Assembly: GCA_028279305.1 (NCBI GenBank)
Contig: JANQOA010000181.1
Span: forward strand, 1-40,925
Direction of reading: 5' to 3'
From: Pseudomonadales bacterium
GTDB lineage: Bacteria; Pseudomonadota; Gammaproteobacteria; Pseudomonadales; Azotimanducaceae
DNA: 40,925 nt
The notes beneath the pieces are model-generated. The model made no database searches and was not told the origin of the DNA. It saw nothing but the letters and a program-made list of their open reading frames with translations. This document shows positions 7,837-15,935 of this stretch, one piece after another (the first letter of the stretch is position 1; each line of letters opens with the position of its first letter). The translations under genes were made by a program, and so were the position numbers.

Positions 7837-8318
7837 GGGGTCTCCGCTATAGGATCATGTGATTGGGATGCGGCCAACGCGGGTCCGGCCCGGGCTTTCA
7901 GGTCCCGCGCCCGCAGCATCCGACCGTCTTCGCTGACCGCGCTCATGGAGCGGATCGGTTGGCCGGAAGCACGTTCGACAAATACCACCCGCGCACCGTC
8001 CTCGTGGGGGCGGTGCTTGTCGCCCCAATGGGTCATGGAGATCAGGATAGGCTGCAGATCCAGCCCTTTGGCGGTAAGTACGTATTCGGGATGAGCGCTG
8101 TCCGCGGCCGCGCGCTTCTGCAGAATGCCTTCGTTCACCAGCCGGTTCAGGCGCGACGTGAGGATGTTTTTGGACACGCCGAGGCTGTGTTCAAACTGGT
8201 TAAAGCGCCGCAGACCGCAAAACACATCGCGCAGAATCAGCAGTGTCCAACGCTCGCCGATGACCGCCAGAGTCTGGGCCAGCGAGCAGTTCATGTGATC
8301 AAAAGACTTATGTTTCAT
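7833..8318 (-). CDS. HxlR-family winged-helix regulator A
   Basis: A MarR-like HxlR-type winged helix-turn-helix covers residues about 8-100 (CSLAQTLAVIGERWTLLILR, later PEYVLTAKGLDLQPIL). The N-terminal Cys11 is at the position used as a redox or ligand sensor in some HxlR/HypR proteins. At 161 residues it is longer than the usual 110-130, carrying a C-terminal extension of about 55 residues also seen in the second copy at 12291-12782. By hand count about 75 of the first 101 residues are identical between the two. GGAG lies nine bases before the ATG. It leads an operon with the crotonase and is divergent from the DsbA-fold isomerase gene, so it probably controls both. Confidence 0.85.
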   Translation of the reverse strand: MKHKSFDHMNCSLAQTLAVIGERWTLLILRDVFCGLRRFNQFEHSLGVSKNILTSRLNRLVNEGILQKRAAADSAHPEYVLTAKGLDLQPILISMTHWGDKHRPHEDGARVVFVERASGQPIRSMSAVSEDGRMLRARDLKARAGPALAASQSHDPIAETP

Positions 8319-8419
8319 CGTTCCACGCTCCTATGCCAAACCAGAGCCAACCTGGGTTGCCTCCCGTGTTGCCGGCCGCGGCGGTTAACAACCGCGCTGG
8401 GGGATTTGCACTTAGTTGC

Positions 8420-8448
8420 TTGATGATACCAAACTCATGGGGTAGAGT
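8420..8448 (+). promoter_or_regulatory. Candidate promoter with internal inverted repeat
   Basis: TTGATG (8420-8425) and TAGAGT (8443-8448) are separated by 17 bp. The inverted repeat TACC-N10-GGTA lies within and at the edge of the spacer (8428-8445), where a bound repressor would block polymerase. Divergent HxlR regulator A is the obvious candidate. The predicted transcription start near 8455 argues against any translation start upstream of it. Confidence 0.5.
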
Positions 8449-8485
8449 TAAGCGGAATTCATCCTCAATGCTCCGGAGACCTGAT

Positions 8486-9091
8486 TTGCCCAGCGTAGAA
8501 TTTCATTTTGATTTCGGCAGCCCTAATGCCTACCTTTCCCATCTGGTCATTCCCGCCATCGAAGCGCGCACCGGCATCAAGTTCACCTACGTGCCGATAC
8601 TGCTGGGCGGGGTGTTCAAAGCCACCAACAACGTTTCCCCCGCGGTCTCGCTGCAGGGCATCAAAAACAAACCCGAGTATGCTCAGATCGAAACCCAGCG
8701 TTTCCTGCAGGCCCACGGCATCACCGCGTATGAGCGTAACCCGCACTTTCCGGTGAACACCCTGCACATCATGCGCGGCGCGGTGTACGCCCAACAACAG
8801 GATTATTTTGCCCGCTATATCGACGAGGTTTACCGCCATATGTGGGCGGAGCCGAAAAAGATGGACGAGCCTGAAGTCATTGAAGCAGCCTTGCAGGCAT
8901 CCGGTTTACCCGCCGCGGACATCCTCGCCGGCAGTCAGGATCCTGAGGTTAAACAGGCACTGATCAGCAGCACGGAAGCATCCGTGCAGAAAGGTACCTT
9001 CGGCTCCCCCACTTTTTACGTGGATGAAGAGATATATTTTGGCAAAGACAAGCTGCGCGACGTGGAAGAGGCAATCACCCGGCGCGAATAA
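8486..9091 (+). CDS. DsbA-fold 2-hydroxychromene-2-carboxylate isomerase-like protein (copy 1)
   Basis: A thioredoxin/DsbA-fold protein of the HCCA isomerase/GST-kappa group, about 201 residues. It begins with VEFHFDFGSPNAYL, where Ser in the SPxxYL motif is the catalytic or glutathione-contacting residue of this family, and ends with GSPTFYVDEEIYFGKDKL containing the cis-Pro. There is no CxxC, so it is not a disulfide oxidoreductase. NahD-type relatives isomerise chromene carboxylates during aromatic degradation. I chose TTG at 8486 because GGAG is seven bases before it and homologues start with this strand; ATG at 8468 is the alternative, and ATG at 8333 lies upstream of the candidate promoter. 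Two further family members lie at 15936 and 16641. Confidence 0.82.
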   Translation: MPSVEFHFDFGSPNAYLSHLVIPAIEARTGIKFTYVPILLGGVFKATNNVSPAVSLQGIKNKPEYAQIETQRFLQAHGITAYERNPHFPVNTLHIMRGAVYAQQQDYFARYIDEVYRHMWAEPKKMDEPEVIEAALQASGLPAADILAGSQDPEVKQALISSTEASVQKGTFGSPTFYVDEEIYFGKDKLRDVEEAITRRE

Positions 9092-9109
9092 GTTCCTGCG
9101 CCCCGCTGT

Positions 9110-9874
9110 TTACAAACCGCGGCTGGTTAAAAACTGCAGCACGCCGGCATTAAATGCCTCTGGCTGATCAATGTTCACCGCATGCCCGGCGCGTTCGATG
9201 ATCAGTTTCTCCGCGCCGGGGATTTTTGCCGCCATGTAGTCGGTGGCGGCCAGAAAAGGCGTGTCCTGCGCACCGGCCACAACCAGGCTGGGCACCGCAA
9301 TCTGGGGCAGCGACAAAATCACCCGCGGACTGTGCTGGGTAAGCATATGGCGGCCCGCCATGGCCAACCCCTGGACGTTGTTGTGCTCGGATTGGCTGCG
9401 CTCGGCACTGGCGTCGGCCAGCGCCTCCAGCCCGTGGGTGGCGATGTTCTCCGCCGTCTCCAGCGCCTGACGGTTCCAGGCTTCGCGGGCGTCGTCCCGT
9501 TTGTAACCGGGGCCGGTATCGATAATCAGCAGCGCCTTAACCCGTTCCGGCCACTCCGCATGGAACGCCAGCGACATATATCCGCCCAGGGACAAGCCGC
9601 CGATGATTCCCTGCTGCGCCCCGGCCTGATCCAACAGGGCTGCCATGTCGCCAATGGTCAGGCTTTCGTTGTAAAGGGCCGCGTCCTCGGGTGCGCCGCT
9701 GCGGCCGTGGCCGCGCATGTCCCACAGGATCAGCGTGTGCCGCTCCGCCAGCGCGGCAATCTGTCCCTGCCACATCTGGCTGGTGGCGGAAAAACCGTGG
9801 GTCAGCAGCAGGGCCGGACCGCTGCCGTGAATCTCGTAATATATGTCCACTCCCTGCCGCTGCAACAAAGCCAT
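9110..9874 (-). CDS. Alpha/beta-hydrolase, enol-lactonase/esterase-like
   Basis: This 254-residue alpha/beta-hydrolase has the oxyanion segment HGFSATSQMW (from His26), the nucleophile elbow GLSLGG with Ser95, and probable acid Asp204 and base His231 (GHAVN). The overall pattern (WDMRGHGRSG, GLSLGGYMSLAFH) resembles 3-oxoadipate enol-lactonase and related C-C or ester hydrolases. Next to a Baeyer-Villiger monooxygenase a lactone hydrolase role is attractive, but this is inference. GGAGG lies four bases before the ATG at 9874; the in-frame ATG at 9907 is less likely. It is convergent with the DsbA-fold gene, with 18 bp between. Confidence 0.83.
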   Translation of the reverse strand: MALLQRQGVDIYYEIHGSGPALLLTHGFSATSQMWQGQIAALAERHTLILWDMRGHGRSGAPEDAALYNESLTIGDMAALLDQAGAQQGIIGGLSLGGYMSLAFHAEWPERVKALLIIDTGPGYKRDDAREAWNRQALETAENIATHGLEALADASAERSQSEHNNVQGLAMAGRHMLTQHSPRVILSLPQIAVPSLVVAGAQDTPFLAATDYMAAKIPGAEKLIIERAGHAVNIDQPEAFNAGVLQFLTSRGL

Positions 9875-10056
9875 ACACCCTCCGCCAAACCGCTTTAACC
9901 CGTACATCGTAACCTAATTGCTGCACGCCCGGACCGGTAACAGAGCCGGGTCCCGATGACCACAAGCGGAGAAATTTCGACTCGACAGACCGCGCGGCCC
10001 GGTTAACAATGCTAACGTCACCCCAATCGAGCGGTGCAGTACCAGGAGAATTGCGG

Positions 10057-11391
10057 GTGCAGACCCAACTCAGCAGAAAAACCCTGGCCAGCTATTCCGC
10101 GGTAAGCCTGCCGCTGGCAGCCATGGCCATGCCGATGGCAGTCTACCTGCCGCCGTTTTACGCGGAAGCCCACGGCATGGATCTGTCAACCGTAGGCCTG
10201 GTGTTTACCCTGGCCAGGCTCTGGGATGTGTTTACCGACCCGGTGATGGGCATGGTCATCGACCGTTTCCAGACCCGCTGGGGCCGGCGCAAGCACTGGG
10301 TGGCGATAGCCATTCCCATTTTGATGTTGGCGGTATGGATGGTGTTCATGCCGGACGGAGACAGCGTCTCCGCCCTGTATCTGGGGTTCTGGCTGCTGTT
10401 TCTGTATGTCGGCTTCACCATGCTGGGTATTGCCCATCAGTCCTGGGGCGCAGAGCTGGCGGTATCTTATGACGACCGCTCACGGCTGTTCGGCTGGCGG
10501 GAAATATTTGTCCTGGCCGGCATGATCCTGGTGCTGGCGTTACCGGCGCTGGTGGAATGGATGGACGCCGGCGGCCAGGTGGAGAAAGTGGCCAGCATGG
10601 GCTGGTTCTGCCTGATTCTGTTTCCCGTCACCGTGTTGCCGACCCTGCTGTTTGTGCCGGACCGGCGCAGCACCAGCCAGGACAACCTGGTCTGGTCCGA
10701 AGCCTTGCGCATCATTGTCACCAACCGGACGTTGTGGCGCCTGTTGCTGGTGGACTTTGCGGTGAATTTTGGCTCCACCGCATCAGGCACCCTGTACCTG
10801 TTTCTGGCTACTTATGTTTTTGAATTACCGCAATACGCCAGCGCGGCGCTGCTGGCTTACTTCCTGGCCAGTTTTGCCGCCATGCCGCTGTGGCTGAAAA
10901 TCGCCTACCGCTTCGGCAAAGACACCACCATCCGTATCGCCCTGGTATACGGCCTGATTGCCAAAGCCGCTTTGTTTGTGCTGGCGGAGCCGGGTAACAC
11001 GGCGCTGATGTGGACCTACACAATTCTCTACGGTATTGCCTTTGGGGCCGGCCCCACCCTGCTGCGCTCCATGATGGCGGACATTATCGATATGGACGAA
11101 CTGCACAGCGGCCGGCGCCGCGCCGGCGTGTTCTTCGCTTTGTTAACCACCACCAACAAACTGGGCAGCGCGGTGGCCGTAGGGGTGTCATTTGCCATCG
11201 TTGAGTCGGTATTCGGCTTTGCGCCCGGCCCTGACAACAGCCAGTCCGCCCTCGACGGGCTGCTGATCACATACTGTCTGACCGCCGCAGCAGGGATGCT
11301 GGCCGCTTACGTCCCGCTGTTGAAATATCCGCTGGACAAACAGCGACACGAGGAAATCCGCATGGAGCTGGCCGGCCGCGAGGCCGCCTGA
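10057..11391 (+). CDS. GPH-type (MelB-like, MFS_2) membrane transporter
   Basis: The protein has about 444 residues and 12 predicted helices. The family pattern is clear: DVFTDPVMGMVIDR after helix 2, then RWGRRKHW, and later AFGAGPTLLRSMMADIIDMDE with GRRRAG. This is the glycoside-pentoside-hexuronide:cation symporter family (MelB, YihO), which imports sugars and other organic anions with Na+ or H+. In catabolic clusters of proteobacteria such proteins also occur beside hydrophobic-compound degradation genes, so a sugar is not assured. I chose GTG at 10057 because AGGAG is eight bases before it; ATG at 10009 would add 16 residues and has no ribosome site. It is followed after 42 bp by an SDR on the same strand, probably one operon. 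Confidence 0.85.
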   Translation: MQTQLSRKTLASYSAVSLPLAAMAMPMAVYLPPFYAEAHGMDLSTVGLVFTLARLWDVFTDPVMGMVIDRFQTRWGRRKHWVAIAIPILMLAVWMVFMPDGDSVSALYLGFWLLFLYVGFTMLGIAHQSWGAELAVSYDDRSRLFGWREIFVLAGMILVLALPALVEWMDAGGQVEKVASMGWFCLILFPVTVLPTLLFVPDRRSTSQDNLVWSEALRIIVTNRTLWRLLLVDFAVNFGSTASGTLYLFLATYVFELPQYASAALLAYFLASFAAMPLWLKIAYRFGKDTTIRIALVYGLIAKAALFVLAEPGNTALMWTYTILYGIAFGAGPTLLRSMMADIIDMDELHSGRRRAGVFFALLTTTNKLGSAVAVGVSFAIVESVFGFAPGPDNSQSALDGLLITYCLTAAAGMLAAYVPLLKYPLDKQRHEEIRMELAGREAA

Positions 11392-11433
11392 GCCCGCGCA
11401 GCCGGCACCAGTGAACGCACAGGAGCAATCGCG

Positions 11434-12282
11434 ATGAACAACGTCCTCACCGCCGGCCGCGCCGCGGTCATTACCGGCGGCGCCAGCGGCATCGGCCTGG
11501 CCGCCGCCGCGCACTTTGCCGGTCTTGGCATGCATGTTTGCGTGGCGGATGTGAACGATGAACAACTGGCTGACGCCCGTGCGCTGTTGGAGAAGGTGGA
11601 CGGTGCCGGCAGCATCATCTGCACCCGCACGGATGTCTCTGATCTGAACAGCGTGGAAAGCCTGCGGGACGAGGTAACGAGTACATTCAACGATATCGCG
11701 GTGGTGATGAACAATGCCGGCATCGGCGCCGGCGGCGGCGCGTTTGGGAATTTGTCAGGCTGGCAGAAGGTGATGGCGGTTAATCTGTGGGGTGTAATCC
11801 ACGGTGTCCAGACCTTCACCCCGTTGCTGGTGGAACAGCAAAAACCGGCGGCCATCATTAACACCGGCTCCAAACAGGGCCTCACCAATCCACCGGGCAA
11901 CGCCGCTTACAACGTGACCAAAGCCGGGATCAGAGCGCTGACCGAATCGCTGGCGTACGAGTTGCGCAACATCGACCGGTGTGCAGTCAGCGCGCATCTG
12001 CTGGTCCCCGGGTTCACGTATACGGGCCTGATCAGCAAACACATTCCTGAAAAGCCCCCGGGTGCCTGGACACCGGAGCAGGTTGTTGCATACATGGTGG
12101 AAAAACTTGCTGCCGGTGATTTTTACATCCTCTGTCCGGACAACGACGTCAGTGTGCAGACGGACCATCTGCGGCTGCGTTGGAATACTGAAGACGTGGT
12201 CAAAAACCGGCCGGCGCTGTCCCGCTGGCACCCGGATTACACCGCTGAATTTGAAGCTTTTGTTAATACCCCGCAGGATTAA
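11434..12282 (+). CDS. Short-chain dehydrogenase/reductase, canonical
   Basis: A 282-residue classical SDR has TGGASGIG at 14-21 for NAD(P), acidic DV at 39-40 ending beta2 (favouring NAD), NNAG at 93-96, Ser146, and Tyr159/Lys163 in YNVTK. The C-terminal region after 200 is longer than in minimal SDRs and includes RLRWNTEDVVKNRPALSRW, typical of longer SDRs I have seen near GPH transporters and P450s. It oxidises a secondary alcohol or reduces a ketone; the substrate is unknown. AGGAG lies about eight bases before the ATG. It follows the transporter and is convergent with HxlR B, eight bases away. Confidence 0.87.
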   Translation: MNNVLTAGRAAVITGGASGIGLAAAAHFAGLGMHVCVADVNDEQLADARALLEKVDGAGSIICTRTDVSDLNSVESLRDEVTSTFNDIAVVMNNAGIGAGGGAFGNLSGWQKVMAVNLWGVIHGVQTFTPLLVEQQKPAAIINTGSKQGLTNPPGNAAYNVTKAGIRALTESLAYELRNIDRCAVSAHLLVPGFTYTGLISKHIPEKPPGAWTPEQVVAYMVEKLAAGDFYILCPDNDVSVQTDHLRLRWNTEDVVKNRPALSRWHPDYTAEFEAFVNTPQD

Positions 12283-12290
12283 CCGGGTGT

Positions 12291-12782
12291 TCAGCCGGCG
12301 TCTTCGGCTACCCTGGGCGCACCCGGCGCGCGGGCATCAAATCCCGGACCCGCAACTGCCTTAATCTCGCGGGGCTGCAGCGCACGCCCGTCCTGGGACA
12401 TCACCGCCATTCTGCGGATCGGCCGGTGCGTACTGCGCTCGATAAACTCCAGCCGCTGGCCGGCTGGATGCGCTTTATACTTGTCACCCCAATGGGTCAT
12501 GGACAGCAGTATCGGCTGCAGGTCCAGGCCTTTCTCGGTTAACACGTACTCAGGATGCCCGCGGTCATTGACGACCCGCCGCTGTAGAATGCCTTCGTCG
12601 ACCAACTGGTTTAACCGGGTCGTCAACACGTTGCGCGCAATTCCCAGGTTCTCCTGAAACTGGCTGAAACGCCGGGTGCCGAAAAACGCGTCCCGCAGGA
12701 TCAAAAGGGTCCAACGCTCACCGATGACATCCAGGGTCTGCGCCAGCGAGCAGTTCATCTGATCGAACTTCTTGTATTTCAT
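12291..12782 (-). CDS. HxlR-family winged-helix regulator B (paralogue of A)
   Basis: The protein has 163 residues, with the same winged helix (CSLAQTLDVIGERWTLLILR, PEYVLTEKGLDLQPIL) and the same extended C-terminus as the gene at 7833-8318. Cys11 is conserved. The identity between the two is concentrated in the DNA-binding half, so they may recognise similar operators while the divergent tails respond differently. It lies 32 bp downstream of the amidohydrolase gene on the same strand and may be read from it. The gap contains AGTT-N6-AACT (about 12793-12806) immediately upstream. I see no strong ribosome-binding site. Confidence 0.84.
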   Translation of the reverse strand: MKYKKFDQMNCSLAQTLDVIGERWTLLILRDAFFGTRRFSQFQENLGIARNVLTTRLNQLVDEGILQRRVVNDRGHPEYVLTEKGLDLQPILLSMTHWGDKYKAHPAGQRLEFIERSTHRPIRRMAVMSQDGRALQPREIKAVAGPGFDARAPGAPRVAEDAG

Positions 12783-12814
12783 GGGGCAATTCTAGTTGAT
12801 TTTAACTGCGCAGC

Positions 12815-14584
12815 CTAATTGTCCGATTGTCCTGACATGCCGCTATTTGCGGTCAGGCTGTAGACCCGCTCTCCCTGGAAATAGGTGGCCACCGCCAGGG
12901 TTTCGCTGATCTGCTGGGGCGGGATGGCAAACAGATCCTGATTCAGCACCACAAAGTCCGCCCATTTGCCGGCTTCCAGAGTGCCCACCTGATCCGCCAG
13001 CCCCAGCGCCCGCGCACCACCCATGGTCATAATCTGCAGCCCCTGTTCCAGACTCAGCGCCTGCTCCCGCCAGCCGGTGCCGGGATACGCCGCGGCCGGA
13101 TCAGTCCGGGTGATCAAAGCCTCAAGACCAATCCAGGGGTTAAGGTCCGGCGCCACCGCCGGCCAATCCGAACCCATCAGCAACGGCGCACCGCTGTCCA
13201 ACAGGCTCCTGTTCGGCCAGTACCGCATGCCGCGGTCCCCCAGCGCTGCGCGCACCGAGGCGACAATCGGCGACGGAAACCAGAGGTGGGGTGACAAATC
13301 GGCAACCACATTAAGCTGGGCAAAACGCGGTATATCAGCGTCCAGCACAAAGCCGGCGTGGGCAATTTCGTGACGCCGGTTGCTGCCGCCGTTGGCCGCA
13401 CGCGCGGCATCGATGGCGTTAAGCGCGGTGTGCACCGAGCGGTCGCCGGCGGCATGAATTTTCACGGTAAAGCCGGCGGCATCAAGCTCTGTCATCACCC
13501 GCGCCAGGTCTGCCTGGGATAGATGCATTTCCCCATAGATTGGTTGTTGTTCCTCGCTGACCGTCACGTAGGGCTCCACCATGGCCGCGGTGCGCGACGT
13601 GGTGGGAATGCCGTCGAGAAAAATTTTCACAAAATTGGTGTGCACCCGGCTGCTGCGGTAGGCGTCGCGCATGCGCCGGTAACCGGCAACGTCCACAACT
13701 GACATATCTTCATCCGCGGTGTACAGGCAGGCAGCTACGTTAACCTTCAATTCTCCAGCCTGATCCGCGGCAAAATAGGCCTGCACTTCGGTTTCCGTGG
13801 CGCTGGCGTCCTTAAATCCGGTTATGCCGTAACGGTGCGCGTTTGCCACCGCGTAGCGGACCCCGGTGCGGTAGTGGTCTACGGTCCAGGGCGGCAGTTT
13901 GTCCGCCAGCAAGCCGAAAGATTCAATCAAAACCCCGTTAAGCTCACCATCCGGCTGTCTGCCGAATACAGCCCCGGCGGGGGGAACCGAGCCCGCATCC
14001 AAGCCAAGCAGTTCCAGCGCCGTGCTGTTGACCCAGTAGTTGTGGCCGGAATCGTCTTTCAGCGCAATGGCTTTGCCCGCGGACAAACCGTCCAGCCAGG
14101 CCCGGGGAGATTCAATCTGATATTGGGTGAAAAAATCCGCCGCCCACAAGCCACCCTGAATCCACCGTTCATCCTCTGCAGCCTGCGCAACGCAGGCGCT
14201 GATGGTCTCAGCAACCTCGTTGGGCAAAGCGGTGGCGGGAAACAGGCAGTAGTAGCTGGCGGTGACACCACCCCATGCCGGGTGAGCGTGGCCGTCGATA
14301 ATCCCCGGCATCACGAACTGCCCGGCTAAGTCCACGCGGCGTGTCTGCCCGTTGGCGGTCTGCTCAACCTGATCAGCCGCGCCAACGGCCAGGATCCGGC
14401 CGTCCGCAACCGCTAATGCCGTGGCCCCGGGCAATCCCGCGCCGGTATAGATGTTGCCCTGCGCGTAGATGACTTCAGCCGCCGGCAAGGGCGCCGGCGC
14501 AGGCTGGGCTGGTTCCCGGCAGCCCGTCACCAGGCAGGCTGCGCACAAGACCGTGACAAAGCGTTGGGTAATCAGTGAATTCAT
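12815..14584 (-). CDS. Amidohydrolase family 3 (YtcJ-like) lipoprotein
   Basis: The protein has 589 residues. A lipoprotein signal peptide ends in LVTGC (Cys about 22), so the enzyme is probably anchored facing the periplasm. The metal-dependent hydrolase fold has GIIDGHAHP (HxH), KIHAAGDRSVH, HEIAHAGFVLD and MGSDWP, covering the metal-binding His and Asp residues of amidohydrolase 3. Members hydrolyse amide, carbamate or cyclic amide bonds; the YtcJ group is poorly characterised. The open frame extends to 14764 but would overlap the divergent CoA-transferase and spoil the signal peptide, so the ATG at 14584 is used. A TATACT box at 14594-14599 on this strand would give an almost leaderless mRNA. 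Confidence 0.85.
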   Translation of the reverse strand: MNSLITQRFVTVLCAACLVTGCREPAQPAPAPLPAAEVIYAQGNIYTGAGLPGATALAVADGRILAVGAADQVEQTANGQTRRVDLAGQFVMPGIIDGHAHPAWGGVTASYYCLFPATALPNEVAETISACVAQAAEDERWIQGGLWAADFFTQYQIESPRAWLDGLSAGKAIALKDDSGHNYWVNSTALELLGLDAGSVPPAGAVFGRQPDGELNGVLIESFGLLADKLPPWTVDHYRTGVRYAVANAHRYGITGFKDASATETEVQAYFAADQAGELKVNVAACLYTADEDMSVVDVAGYRRMRDAYRSSRVHTNFVKIFLDGIPTTSRTAAMVEPYVTVSEEQQPIYGEMHLSQADLARVMTELDAAGFTVKIHAAGDRSVHTALNAIDAARAANGGSNRRHEIAHAGFVLDADIPRFAQLNVVADLSPHLWFPSPIVASVRAALGDRGMRYWPNRSLLDSGAPLLMGSDWPAVAPDLNPWIGLEALITRTDPAAAYPGTGWREQALSLEQGLQIMTMGGARALGLADQVGTLEAGKWADFVVLNQDLFAIPPQQISETLAVATYFQGERVYSLTANSGMSGQSDN

Positions 14585-14607
14585 CGCGGCCCAAGTATAG
14601 TGCCTGT

Positions 14608-14647
14608 CCGGAAAAAAGGCCGGAAAAAAGGGCCGAAAAAAATAGGG
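14608..14647. repeat. Three A-tract repeats in a divergent promoter region
   Basis: CCGGAAAAAAGG (14608-14619), CCGGAAAAAAGGG (14620-14632) and CCGAAAAAAATAGGG (14633-14647) form a short tandem array in the 115 bp between the amidohydrolase and CoA-transferase genes. The A-tracts recur every 12-13 bp, near the helical repeat, so the DNA may be bent here. It could be a regulator site or a slippage-prone microsatellite. Confidence 0.5.
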
Positions 14648-14699
14648 CGGCAGCCCAAACAGGGCAAATGGCGTTACACTTAGCGCCACTGGAGGAGGC

Positions 14700-15932
14700 A
14701 TGGAACAAAGCATGGGTAAGCGCACCGGCCCACTGGCCGACGTCACAATTATTGATTGCACCATGGCGCTGGCCGGACCCTACGGCACCGCCCTGCTGGC
14801 GGACCTGGGCGCCAATGTCGTCAAGGTAGAACCACCCGGCGGAGACAATTTCCGTCCGCTGCCGCCCACCCTTCCGGATTATGCCAACGTCGGCAGCGGC
14901 AAAACCGCCGGGGTGGATTACGGCGCCGCATTTGCCAGCGTAAACCGTAACAAACGCGGTATCAGCCTGGATTTTAAAGATCCCGCCGACCGGGAAACTC
15001 TGCTGCAGCTCTGCGAACAGGCGGATGCGGTGGTGGAAAACATGCGCGCCGGGGTGATGGACAAACTCGGACTGGGTTATGAAGTGATCAAAACCCGGAA
15101 TCCACGCATCGTTTACGCCGCGGTGCGCGGCTTCGGCGATCCGCGCACCGGCGCCAGCCCCTACGCACAGTGGCCTTGTTACGACATGGTGGCGCAAAGT
15201 ATGGGCGGCCTGGTACATCTGACCGGCCCGGCCGGGGACAGCGGCTATCCCAGCGGCGTCTCGGTAGGTGATATCTACCCGGGTACCTTAATGGCGCTGG
15301 GGCTGGTGTCAGCGCTGCATCACGCCCGCAGCAGCGGCGAAGGCCAGTTTGTTGATGTAGCCATGTACGACGCCATGCTGGCGCTCACCGGTGTATCGCT
15401 GTCCGGCTTCGGCCACGGCGCCGCTGCGGCGGGCGCCCAGGGCAGGCACTCCAGGACCCTGCTGCCCTTCGGCTTGTATCCCGCCAGCGATGGCCGGGTG
15501 GCGATCTGCGCCCCCGGTCCCAACCATTGGCCAAAGCTGTGTGAAGTTATAGAACGTCCGGATCTGATCAACGACGAACGGGCGCGCAATACATTTGTGC
15601 GGGTAAAAAATGGGGAGTATGTCATTACGGAAATCAGCGCCTGGACAGCCTCCCGCAGCAAACAGGAAATCATGGCGCAACTCGGCGGCGTGGTGCCGTG
15701 CGGACCGGTTAACGATGCTGAAGACATTTTTGCCGACCCCCACCTCAGCGCCCGGGAAATGCTCGCCCGCTACAACCCGCCTGGTGATAATCCCCAGGCC
15801 ACCATAGTCGGCAGCGCCATCAAATTTTCGCAGACACCTTCGGGAGTTTACCGGTCACCGCCCACCCTGGGGCAGCATCAGGATGAGGTGCTGGCTGAAT
15901 TCGGCATCAGCCCGCGCCGCGGGCGGGGGTAA
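14700..15932 (+). CDS. Class III (CaiB/BaiF, formyl-CoA transferase-like) CoA-transferase
   Basis: This 410-residue protein has the family N-terminus (DCTMALAGPYGTALLADLGANVVKVEPPGGD), RNKRGISLD near 83-91, and catalytic Asp162 in YDMVAQSMGG, the residue that forms the acyl-anhydride intermediate. The enzyme moves CoA between carboxylates and would activate an acid without ATP. GGAGGAGG directly precedes ATG 14700; the next ATG (14712) is an alternative. It starts a plus-strand operon with the two DsbA-fold genes (3-bp and 18-bp gaps). The acyl substrate is unknown. Confidence 0.88.
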   Translation: MEQSMGKRTGPLADVTIIDCTMALAGPYGTALLADLGANVVKVEPPGGDNFRPLPPTLPDYANVGSGKTAGVDYGAAFASVNRNKRGISLDFKDPADRETLLQLCEQADAVVENMRAGVMDKLGLGYEVIKTRNPRIVYAAVRGFGDPRTGASPYAQWPCYDMVAQSMGGLVHLTGPAGDSGYPSGVSVGDIYPGTLMALGLVSALHHARSSGEGQFVDVAMYDAMLALTGVSLSGFGHGAAAAGAQGRHSRTLLPFGLYPASDGRVAICAPGPNHWPKLCEVIERPDLINDERARNTFVRVKNGEYVITEISAWTASRSKQEIMAQLGGVVPCGPVNDAEDIFADPHLSAREMLARYNPPGDNPQATIVGSAIKFSQTPSGVYRSPPTLGQHQDEVLAEFGISPRRGRG

Positions 15933-15935
15933 AAG

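Noticed and set aside
8333-8485. Longer start for the DsbA-fold protein copy 1
   Set aside because: The added residues do not resemble the family and lie across a good candidate promoter.
10057-11391. GPH transporter as a YihO-type sulfoquinovose importer
   Set aside because: It is in a different module 6 kb from the operon and paired with an SDR, and the operon already has its own symporter.
14585-14764. N-terminal extension of the amidohydrolase to 14764
   Set aside because: It would overlap the divergent CoA-transferase start and bury a clear lipoprotein signal peptide.
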